A stretch of 26,473 nt of DNA, taken from positions 1 to 26,473 of the forward strand of contig LT649435.1 in assembly GCA_900128395.1 (NCBI GenBank), in the 5' to 3' direction. The DNA comes from Stramenopiles sp. TOSAG23-2 (taxonomy: Eukaryota; Sar). Below are positions 8,011 to 16,012 of the stretch, piece after piece (position 1 is the first letter of the stretch; the number at the start of each line of letters is the position of its first letter). The notes under the pieces were generated by a model. It was not told where the DNA came from, ran no database searches, and worked only from the letters and a program-made list of their open reading frames with translations. A program made the translations under genes and the position numbers.

Positions 8011-9088
8011 TATCAGTATAAATACTATGGCGTATTAACAAAAAAATATGGAGTCGATTTTGATGACAGTAGAGTAATTTTGGATGGAAAGAACATCTGT
8101 GATGAGGATTTACAAAATATAGGTGAAGCATTGAAAGCAAACAATACATTGACATACTTGGACCTACATAATAATAATATTACTGATGTACAAAGTATTG
8201 GTGAATTGTTAAAAGCAAACAATACATTAACGAGATTGTACCTAGATAATAATAATATTACTGATGTACAAAGTATTGGTGAAGGATTAAAAACAACTCA
8301 CGGATGAGGATGCATTAGCTATTGGTGAATTGTTAAAAACAAACAATACATTAACGAAATTGTACCTAGATAATAATAATATTACTGATGTACAAAGTAT
8401 TGGTGAAGGATTAAAAACAAATAACACATTAACATACTTGGACCTACGTAATAATAATATTACTGATGTACAAAGTATTGGTGAATTGTTAAAAGCAAAC
8501 AATACATTAAGGAGATTGTATCTAGATAATAATAATATTACTGATGTACAAAGTATTGGTGAAGGATTGAAAGCAAACAATACATTAGAGTACTTGTCCA
8601 TATGGAATAATAATATTACTGATGTACAAAGTATTGGTGAAGGATTAAAAACAAACAATACATTAAATATTACTGATGTACAAAGTATTGGTGAAGGATT
8701 AAAAACAAACAATACATTAAAGACATTGCACCTACATCATAATAATATTACTGATGATAGTGGAATACAAAGTATTATTGATGGATTAAAAACAAACAAT
8801 ACATTAACGGAATTGTCCCTACTTCATAATAATATTATTGATGTACAAAGTATTGGTGAAGGATTAAAAACAAACAATACATTAAAGGGATTGGACCTAT
8901 CTAAGAATAATATTACTGATGTACAAAGTATTATTGATGGATTAAAAACAAACAATACATTAAATCACTTGCGCCTACATCATAATCAACTTAGTTCTAA
9001 TATGAAATCACAATTAAGAGCTATACAACAATATAAACGGAGAGGATCAAACGGGTATCAACAAGTGAAAAGGATGTGGATAAGGTAA
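8011..9088 (+). pseudogene. Leucine-rich-repeat protein gene, broken or 5'-incomplete
   Basis: A run of about 28-residue leucine-rich repeats of the NNTLTYLDLRNNNITDVQSI type, as in ribonuclease-inhibitor/NLRC-like proteins. The first part is open from 8011 to TGA 8305-8307 (repeats from about 8100) but has no in-frame ATG; homology-like sequence (YGVDFDDSRVILDGKNI) continues upstream of the first plausible TTG at 8080. Around 8295-8300 the frame shifts: bases after the break encode TDEDALAIGELLKTNNTL in the frame that continues to TAA 9088. The second part holds about eight repeats, nearly identical in DNA, and ends in a basic tail (KRRGSN...VKRMWIR). Near 8612-8719 a 54-bp unit is doubled so that one repeat lacks its middle. 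Inference: a fragment or decaying member of an expanding LRR family, or a collapsed assembly of an intact one. Repeats of this kind usually bind proteins. Confidence 0.6.
8165..8985. repeat. Array of ~84-bp leucine-rich-repeat units
   Basis: Units of about 84 bp share AATAATATTACTGATGTACA and a following AGTATTGGTGAA almost without change at the DNA level, including third codon positions. Such identity points to recent unequal exchange or gene conversion rather than old repeats kept by selection. One 54-bp perfect tandem doublet (8612-8665 and 8666-8719) breaks the 84-bp period. Confidence 0.9.
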
Positions 9089-9237
9089 AGGACATTATAA
9101 TTAATATATATATCTATATACTACCAACTACAATATCCCTATATAATATAATAACAGTACATAGTATCATAGTAATTATGTGTGTTATAATAGTAATTTT
9201 TTATTTAGGACAAAACTCATGCACTCATGCAGCTGCT

Positions 9238-9293
9238 CTAATCTAGGTCCTAGACTTTTCAAAGAAAAGTCTAGTTGGAGACATAGATTTAGT
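9238..9293. other. Strong two-part stem-loop 3' of the LRR gene
   Basis: CTAGACTTTTC (9250-9260), loop AAA, GAAAAGTCTAG (9264-9274): a perfect 11-bp stem. Flanking CTAATCTA (about 9238-9245) and TAGATTTAG (about 9285-9293) can pair with one bulge, extending it. It is 150-200 bp past the LRR stop codon, so it may be a 3' UTR structure, an RNA gene or an element end. No known RNA family is recognised. Confidence 0.6.
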
Positions 9294-9458
9294 GCTGTGT
9301 GGCTTCTATTTTGAGTAAAAATCAGGGGGTTTTAAGGTTTTACAATGCTATTTTTAGCCTAAATACATGGAGTACTTCGTTTGATGATTTTTGCTGATGA
9401 AAAATGAAAATATTTGGATTTGCATTTAATCCAAGTCCATTTCCATCAAAATATATAT

Positions 9459-9824
9459 ATATTTACACTCCACAAATGGATTTACATATCATTTTCATTT
9501 ATAAAATTACATACTAAATATTTTATTATATTATAAATTATTTACCATTTTAGAAACTCAACATCATTTTAAAACACATTCCACAAATAATATAACTATT
9601 ACATACATATTAATAACCAAAATACAAACATTTTATCAAAAATATTTACACTCCACAAATGGATTTACATATCATTTTCATTTATAAAATTACATACTAA
9701 ATATTTTATTATATTATAAATTATTTACCATTTTAGAAACTCAACATCATTTTAAAACACATTCCACAAATAATATAACTATTACATACATATTAATAAC
9801 CAAAATACAAACATTTTATCAAAA
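9459..9824. repeat. 183-bp perfect tandem duplication in non-coding DNA
   Basis: Bases 9459-9641 recur at 9642-9824 with no difference that I can find. The unit is AT-rich and non-coding, starting ATATTTACACTCCACAAATG and ending TTTTATCAAAA. Perfect identity in sequence with no coding constraint means the copying is extremely recent, or an assembly overlap. Confidence 0.97.
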
Positions 9825-9975
9825 TATTGAAATATAAGGGGATCCAATCAAATATAATCCAATAATTCCAACATTTCATACGTGGTAAGAATACAATAAC
9901 TGAGACAATAATATCTATATGTACATCATAAAAAAATATATATACGAGTACGTACGACTTTGCGGTATTTTTTTT

Positions 9976-11103
9976 TTACAATTTACTTTGTTTTTTAATA
10001 TAATCCTCGCGAAATTTTTGATAGTCCTCTTTGTAATCATCATGCCATCTAGATAATGGTGGACGACTCATTGTTATATCGTTGGAGCCCCATTGAACAC
10101 CAGCATGCATCATATCGTTTGTCCGAAATTTTTGATAGTCCTCTTTGTAATCATCATGCCATCTAGATAATGGTGGACGACTCATTGTTATATCGTTGGA
10201 GCCCCATTGAACACCAGCATGCATCATATCGTTTGTCATGTCATTATCTGGGCACATAATATAGAAGGGAGCACCATTTTCAATTGCAGCAAACATTAAA
10301 TCCGTAGTTTGTTTTGGCGTCCATTGCCCTTCATGTTGTTTCCCTTCTTCATGAAATCGCACAGTTTTTTCATCAAATGAATCACCATTTAATCTTCGAT
10401 TTGTTTTATAGGAAAGCATTGAGTTTACCCAGCCTGGTATTAATAGAAAGGCAGTAATATTGCATCCTTCAGTGGAACGAAATTTATGCTCAAGTCCTTC
10501 TGTTAAAGTTATAACACCAGCTTTGGAAATATTATATGCTGTGTCTCCAGGTGGCTTGGTGATTCCTTGCTTGGAACCGGTGTTAACGACAACACATGGA
10601 TTATTTTGTTCAATCATAGACGGTACAAATGTATGAACAAAATTAATATATCCAAACAAATTTGTATTAATAACTTCATGCCATCTGTCAAAGTTTTCAA
10701 AGGGCCCACCACCACCTCCAATACCAGCATTATTGAAGAGAAGATTCACTTGACCAAAATGCTTATAGACTTGTTCTTTTACCTTTTCTACTGCACTTTT
10801 ATCTCGAACATCACAAATAACAGTCATTATATCTTCGTCATCTGCAATTTGTTGCAATTCAATTTTAGTTTTTTGTAACATTTTTTTATCAATATCACAA
10901 ATACAAAGTTTCATTTTACGTTTTGCACAATCAATTGCTGCAGCTTTTCCAATGCCACTTGAAGCACCTGTAATGACGGCAACATTCCCAGGCGATAGTG
11001 CTAAACGTGGTGTTCGCTTATCCGATGGTGGTGGTTTTGGTAGCTGATTCATCGTATTTATTTTGTGTGTCTTTTCTTTTTTGTTGACGACTTTTGTTGT
11101 CAT
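9976..11103 (-). CDS. Classical short-chain dehydrogenase/reductase with duplicated C-terminal segment
   Basis: Encodes 375 residues from ATG at 11103. A basic, Pro-rich leader of about 35 residues precedes a Rossmann domain: TGASSGIG for NAD(P) binding, CDVRD, NNAGIGGGG, the catalytic Ser in NTGSKQG and YNISK as the catalytic YxxxK. An Asp-containing CDID after beta-2 tends to favour NAD(H) over NADP(H). The C-terminal MCPDND...RPPLSRWHDDY segment looks like a conserved signature of this SDR subgroup; the substrate is unknown. Residues TNDMM... to QKFR (38 residues) occur twice in tandem because of a 114-bp duplication; without one copy the protein would be 337 residues, more usual for the family. 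Divergent from the ABCC gene, with 600 bp between. Confidence 0.9.
   Translation of the reverse strand: MTTKVVNKKEKTHKINTMNQLPKPPPSDKRTPRLALSPGNVAVITGASSGIGKAAAIDCAKRKMKLCICDIDKKMLQKTKIELQQIADDEDIMTVICDVRDKSAVEKVKEQVYKHFGQVNLLFNNAGIGGGGGPFENFDRWHEVINTNLFGYINFVHTFVPSMIEQNNPCVVVNTGSKQGITKPPGDTAYNISKAGVITLTEGLEHKFRSTEGCNITAFLLIPGWVNSMLSYKTNRRLNGDSFDEKTVRFHEEGKQHEGQWTPKQTTDLMFAAIENGAPFYIMCPDNDMTNDMMHAGVQWGSNDITMSRPPLSRWHDDYKEDYQKFRTNDMMHAGVQWGSNDITMSRPPLSRWHDDYKEDYQKFREDYIKKQSKL
10010..10237. repeat. 114-bp perfect tandem duplication inside the dehydrogenase gene
   Basis: Bases 10010-10123 recur at 10124-10237 without a mismatch. The unit is 38 codons, so the frame is kept. It duplicates the segment containing RPPLSRWHDDY near the C-terminus. 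Confidence 0.97.
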
Positions 11104-11703
11104 CGTCAATCTGTCTTTCTACAACTCTAACTTGGGAAATATATATATATATTTTCAAAAGCCTATTTTGGTATTATTATAACCCGGCTAATGCTATCTT
11201 ACACTAAAGATAGACATTAGGGTATGGAAAATACCAAAAAAAAGCGAGTACACAGCATGGTATAATGGCACATAAGATCATCCGACAGCTTTAAATCCTT
11301 TTTTTCGCTATTATTTATATACTTGCAAGTATACTACTATTAACCAAGTTAGACGGACAGACGGAAGACGGATGACGGATGACGGACATTATATAGGCGA
11401 TAGTGACTAAGTATACTAAATCTTATCACTTAAAAATGATTGATTTTTCAACTCATATATACATAGAAATGGAATCTAATCGAACAAATATAAATCAATT
11501 CAAAATGAATTGATGCAAAGAACATGATACAACCCATTTATAAAATCAGTAACAACAACAACAACAACAATAATAACAATTATCTTTTACATAACACATA
11601 ACAATTATCTTTTGGATCCGGTTGAAATATTTGTGAAATAAATTTTGTTGATTTTACTAAGTGTTTATATGCTTCTTTTTCCATTTCTTCCATATCAATA
11701 ACA
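11104..11703. other. Divergent promoter region between dehydrogenase and ABCC genes
   Basis: No gene is seen. It contains the 74-nt imperfect hairpin (11166-11239), a short GACGGA/GATGACGGAC tandem repeat (11353-11388), a (CAA)n run (11551-11570) and a doubled CAATTATCTTTT (11578-11613). Promoters for both flanking genes should lie here, but none can be defined. Confidence 0.65.
11166..11239. other. Long imperfect hairpin, candidate structured RNA or foldback
   Basis: TTTTGGTATT (11166-11175) pairs exactly with AATACCAAAA (11230-11239); ACC near 11182-11184 pairs with GGT at 11221-11223; CTAATG (11188-11193) pairs with CATTAG (11215-11220); TATCTT (11195-11200) pairs with AAGATA (11207-11212) around loop ACACTA. 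About 25 pairs in 74 nt, interrupted by small bulges as in a precursor hairpin. No RNA family is recognised. Confidence 0.6.
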
Positions 11704-14700
11704 ATGCAAGTGGTGGATAAAAATAATTTGAAAACAACGGTGGGCAAAAAATTACCACCAAAACCGCCGGCACGATGGAAATTTAGTTTTTTATCTCCGT
11801 GGACAATGTTTACATTCTCTTGGGTTTCTTCATTATTGACATATGGAAATGCAACAACATTAACTCAAGAGGATTTGCCTGAATGTTACGACGAGGATAC
11901 TCCACCATTTTTATTTGATAAATTTACAAAATCATGGAAACAACAGTTAGATAAAAAAGATTTAAAAAAAGCGTCATTTACTTTAGCTGCTTATAATGCA
12001 TTTTCATGGTGGTATTGTATTTTTCTTCCTTGTAAAACAGCATGTTTAATTGCAGCAACGCAATTTTTAGGAGCATTAATTGATTTTTATGCCTCAACAA
12101 ATAAAGATTTTCAACATGGTTTATGGATAAGCATTGGCTTATGTTTGTCATCATATGGTGTCGTGACATTTCATCATATATATTTTTTTTATGCATGGAG
12201 AAGAGGCTTGCAATTGAGAATAGGTTCATTAACAATGGTATACAAAAATTTACTATCATTACGTTTGGAAAGTTTCAATAAAATAAGCACAGGACACATT
12301 GTCAATTTGGCATCTGCCGATATTGAACGATTGCAAATGGCTGGTATTTTTGCTCCATTTATCATATGGGCACCAACAGAAGCTACGATTATCTTCATTT
12401 TCATGTTTATTGAAGTTGGCATTGGAAGTATTGTAGGATTTGCAATTTTATTACTAGGAATTCCAATCACATCTTATTTTGGAAAGATTTTCGCCGAAGT
12501 GAGGACATATGCAGCTGAAAAAACTGATGAACGGAATAAAATTGTAAGAGAGATCATTGATGGAATTCGTGTCGTGAAAGGCAATGCATTCGAAGAAGCA
12601 TTTTTTTCAAGAACTAAAGCTATACGCACAGATGAAGTTGAGAAAGTACATAAAAGGGCGAGAATGTTAGCACTAAATGAAGGAATTTTTACATCCATGC
12701 CATGTTTGGTTTTATTAGCAACTTTTTTTGTTGCATCTGCCCTTGGTGAACATGTCACATCACGAAAGATTTTTGTAATGTTAAGCTTAGCAAATGTTAT
12801 ACAATTAAATTTAACAAAATTTTTCACATTTAGTGTTCAAAATGCTGCGGAAGGTTTAATTACATTTAAAAGATTAAAAGAATATTTGATATTATCTGAA
12901 AACGAGTCTATTAAAAATTTGAAAAGAAATACTGACAATCCAATTGTATTGATGGATGGTAAAAAAAATAGTATACAAGATGAAAGTGTTGCTGTTAAGT
13001 TTGATAATGCTTCCTTTAGTTATGGAGATGGTGATAATCAGGAAGGAAAAATACGACAAATGATATTAAACAATTTAAATTTTGAAGTGAAATCAAAGGA
13101 ATTAATTGGAATTTGTGGAAAGGTTGGAAGCGGTAAATCTTCTTTATTATTATCAATTTTAGGTGAAATGGTTTTAGAAAAAGGCAATGTCAATGGATTC
13201 TGCGCGACAGGAACTGCAAAACCAATTGGATATGCTGCACAAGAGCCGTGGATGCGAAGTGCAACCATTAAAGAAAATATTTTATTTGGTGGAAAAATGG
13301 ATGTGCAGCGATATAATGAAGTAATTAAAGCTTGTGCACTGGAAGATGATTTAAATTCGTTTGAACATGGAGATCTTACAATAATCGGCGAGAAAGGTAT
13401 TAATTTAAGTGGTGGACAAAAGGCGCGGGTTGCATTGGCAAGGGCGTGTTATCAAAAAAGCGATATTTTCTTATTGGATGATCCATTGAGTGCAGTTGAT
13501 ACAATTGTTGCAGAGCATTTGTTCAATCAATGTGTTGTAAACTTTTTAAAATCAACTACAAGAATTTTAGTCACGCATCAAGTGCAATTTTTACCGCAAT
13601 GTGATCGTGTAATTATATTAGATGATGAAAATGGGACAGTTAAGCACATTGGTGCATATAGTGAATTAGTAAATGCAGGTGTAGTGTTTCCAACCACTGA
13701 AAAAGGGGATGATTCAGAAGATGATAAGGAAGGTGAAGAGACAAGTAAATCGAATGCAGAACCAGAAAGCAACTATGCTAATAATTCCAAATTGAAAGAA
13801 AAGAAAGATTCAATTTCAATAGATGATAAGCCAGAAAAGAAGGAAAATGTTCAAGGCAAACAACAAGGTAAATCAGTAGTACAAAAAGAAGATTCGGAAA
13901 CAGGTGTAGTCAGATTAGATACATATGTACAATTTTTTGCGGCTGGCTTATCAAAAGTTGGAATTATATGCCTCGTATTATTAATGTTGACTACACAATT
14001 TAATTTTGTAATTGTTCCATATTGGGTCACACTATGGGCAAAGCAAACCGTTGAAGAGCAACAAAATCATCAATATTGGTTTGGTATTTTAGCAATCATT
14101 GGAGGATGTTTAATTTTACAAGCATTTTTACGTTCGATATTATTTTTCAAGTCATGTATTGATAGCAGCTACAATTTATTCAACAGAATGTTACGTTCTG
14201 TTTTGTACAGTCCAATTGGATTTTTCGATAGCAATCCATCTGGTAGAATTTTGAATAGGTTTTCCAGTGATACAGGTCAAGTTGATGATTTATTGCCTCC
14301 GGCATTTTATGATTTTGTAGCATTGTCAATTAGTGCCATTTCATACATTATTATAACTTTGATTGTTGTACCCTTTACTGGTATAGTTTTAATTCCTGTA
14401 ATAATAGTTTTCATACGTTTGCGAAAAAAGTTTTTGCAAAGCTCCAGAGAAGTGAAACGGTTGGAGGCATTGAGTCGCAGCCCTGTGTTTACACACATCT
14501 CAGAGAGTCTTTCAGGTTTAGTCACCGTGAGGGCGTTTAAGAAGTCAAAAGATTTTCAAACTGATTTCTTTAACAAACAATATACAAATGTGAAAGGATA
14601 TTTTGCATTTATTGCAGTAAATCGTTGGTTTGGTGCAAGGCTAGACATGATCAATATGTTTTACTTGACCATATTTATATTCATGGCCATATTGTTTCAA

Positions 14701-15744
14701 CGCTTTCACAATGAATTTGGAATGAATTCATTGGATGATGGCTTAGTTGGTATGTCTTTGACATATATTTTATCTTTATGCGATGTGTTTCAATGGTGTG
14801 TGCGTCAAAGTGCTGAAGTTGAAAATCTTATGGTATCGACTGAACGTATTTTAGCATACATCAAATTGCCAAGTGAACCACCACACAAAGTACCAAAAGA
14901 TGCTGTAGTGAAAAAGCAAAATTGGCCGCAAAAAGGAGAGTTGGAATTGAAAAATTTAAGCATACGATACCGAAAAGATTTGCCATACACATTAAATAAT
15001 ATATCTTGTAAAATACCATCTGGTGCATCAGTTGCAGTAGTTGGAAGAACTGCTGCCGGAAAAACCACATTGGTGCAAGCTCTATTGCGGTTGATAGAGC
15101 CAAATGGCCCAGTAAAAAATAATTTATTCGTCGATGGGATTGATTGTGGTGAATTGGGATTGAAATTATTGCGTGAAAACATTATGTTGATAAATCAATT
15201 GCCATGGTTGTATTCAGGTACACTACGAGAAAATTTAGATCCATTTAATGAGTACACGGATGAAAGGATGTGGAAATGTTTAGAAATGGCTAGTGTTTCA
15301 AAGCAATTTCGTAATTTAAATGGTTTAGACACTGTGTTGAGTGAATCTGGGGGCAATCTTTCTGTGGGAGAGAAACAATTAGTATGCCTTGCACGTAGCA
15401 TTTTAGGAGAAAATAAAATTTTTATTTTTGATGAGCCGACTGCCAATATTGATATTCACACAGATAGAATTATACAAAATGCCATTAGGGAAATGGATGT
15501 TTTGAAAGAAGCAACAATCATCACAATTGCACACCGACTAGCGACCATTATAGATTATGATTTAGTAATGGTGATGGAAAATGGAGAATTGATTCAATTT
15601 GGTGAACCACATTTAATTCTAACTGAAAAGACTGATATTGTGTCTAATAAATTTTTATCAATGGTGAATGCAACTGGGCCAGATTCGTCGGAATTTTTGA
15701 AACGAAAAGCGAAAGAGGCATATGAAGGGAGAAGGAAGAAATAA
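11704..15744 (+). CDS. Full-length ABCC-type (MRP) ABC exporter
   Basis: Encodes 1346 residues from ATG 11704, the usual size of ABCC transporters without an extra N-terminal TMD0. Order: cytosolic leader, TMD1 (about 95-400, with hydrophobic spans such as FIIWAPTEATIIFIFMF), NBD1 with Walker A GKVGSGKSS (from 472), Q-loop AAQEPW, signature LSGGQKARVALARA (from 568) and Walker B FLLDDP (about 589), an acidic Ser/Glu/Lys linker, TMD2 (about 750-1040), and NBD2 with Walker A GRTAAGKTT (from 1114), signature LSVGEKQLVCLARS (from 1219), Walker B IFIFDEP (about 1241-1245) and H-loop IAHR. NBD1 has Asp where the catalytic Glu normally sits while NBD2 keeps Glu, the asymmetry typical of ABCC. Known for the family: ATP-driven export of organic anions and conjugates at the plasma or vacuolar membrane. 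The substrate cannot be told. It converges with the WDR47-like gene. Confidence 0.96.
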   Translation: MQVVDKNNLKTTVGKKLPPKPPARWKFSFLSPWTMFTFSWVSSLLTYGNATTLTQEDLPECYDEDTPPFLFDKFTKSWKQQLDKKDLKKASFTLAAYNAFSWWYCIFLPCKTACLIAATQFLGALIDFYASTNKDFQHGLWISIGLCLSSYGVVTFHHIYFFYAWRRGLQLRIGSLTMVYKNLLSLRLESFNKISTGHIVNLASADIERLQMAGIFAPFIIWAPTEATIIFIFMFIEVGIGSIVGFAILLLGIPITSYFGKIFAEVRTYAAEKTDERNKIVREIIDGIRVVKGNAFEEAFFSRTKAIRTDEVEKVHKRARMLALNEGIFTSMPCLVLLATFFVASALGEHVTSRKIFVMLSLANVIQLNLTKFFTFSVQNAAEGLITFKRLKEYLILSENESIKNLKRNTDNPIVLMDGKKNSIQDESVAVKFDNASFSYGDGDNQEGKIRQMILNNLNFEVKSKELIGICGKVGSGKSSLLLSILGEMVLEKGNVNGFCATGTAKPIGYAAQEPWMRSATIKENILFGGKMDVQRYNEVIKACALEDDLNSFEHGDLTIIGEKGINLSGGQKARVALARACYQKSDIFLLDDPLSAVDTIVAEHLFNQCVVNFLKSTTRILVTHQVQFLPQCDRVIILDDENGTVKHIGAYSELVNAGVVFPTTEKGDDSEDDKEGEETSKSNAEPESNYANNSKLKEKKDSISIDDKPEKKENVQGKQQGKSVVQKEDSETGVVRLDTYVQFFAAGLSKVGIICLVLLMLTTQFNFVIVPYWVTLWAKQTVEEQQNHQYWFGILAIIGGCLILQAFLRSILFFKSCIDSSYNLFNRMLRSVLYSPIGFFDSNPSGRILNRFSSDTGQVDDLLPPAFYDFVALSISAISYIIITLIVVPFTGIVLIPVIIVFIRLRKKFLQSSREVKRLEALSRSPVFTHISESLSGLVTVRAFKKSKDFQTDFFNKQYTNVKGYFAFIAVNRWFGARLDMINMFYLTIFIFMAILFQRFHNEFGMNSLDDGLVGMSLTYILSLCDVFQWCVRQSAEVENLMVSTERILAYIKLPSEPPHKVPKDAVVKKQNWPQKGELELKNLSIRYRKDLPYTLNNISCKIPSGASVAVVGRTAAGKTTLVQALLRLIEPNGPVKNNLFVDGIDCGELGLKLLRENIMLINQLPWLYSGTLRENLDPFNEYTDERMWKCLEMASVSKQFRNLNGLDTVLSESGGNLSVGEKQLVCLARSILGENKIFIFDEPTANIDIHTDRIIQNAIREMDVLKEATIITIAHRLATIIDYDLVMVMENGELIQFGEPHLILTEKTDIVSNKFLSMVNATGPDSSEFLKRKAKEAYEGRRKK

Positions 15745-15818
15745 AAAAACACTAGTACCATTTCGATTGATAAATGAACAAAAGAAAAAAAAAATTCGAG
15801 AAAAATTTTATATATGTG

Positions 15819-15968
15819 TGTGTACGAAGTATGATATAATGATATGTGTGTGCATATTATATTACGACAGTAAAAAATATCTAAAAATACAATATTTATT
15901 AAAAATATATCGGGTATATCATTAAACTATTAATATGATATATTAAATTATAAAATACTTCGTACACA
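15819..15968. repeat. 14-bp inverted repeat between convergent genes
   Basis: TGTGTACGAAGTAT (15819-15832) is the exact reverse complement of ATACTTCGTACACA (15955-15968). The 122-bp spacer is AT-rich. The repeat lies between the 3' ends of the ABCC and WDR47-like genes and may mark a 3' UTR structure. It shares a TACGAA core with the palindrome at 5812-5828. Confidence 0.6.
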
Positions 15969-16012
15969 TGTGTGTGTACTAAATACAAATATTTCAAATT
16001 CCCATTTATCCA

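Larger units (their letters stand above)
9089..9975. other. Intergenic region with hairpins and a 183-bp duplication
   Basis: Lies between the convergent LRR fragment and short-chain dehydrogenase gene. No gene is seen. It contains the strong hairpin at 9238-9293, a TTGGATT/AATCCAA stem at 9414-9434 and the perfect duplication at 9459-9824. Confidence 0.7.

Noticed and set aside
8287-8712. Minus-strand 141-residue frame opposite the LRR array
   Set aside because: It is the mirror of the 84-bp repeats; its repetitive ILCTSVI peptide is produced by the LRR codons on the other strand.
11255-11307. tRNA-like stretch: TGGTATAATGG (A-box-like), then GCTTTAAATCC (B-box-like) and a T run
   Set aside because: The two boxes are only about 19 nt apart, too close for a tRNA, no cloverleaf stems form, and the B box lacks the invariant TTC. 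At most a remnant.
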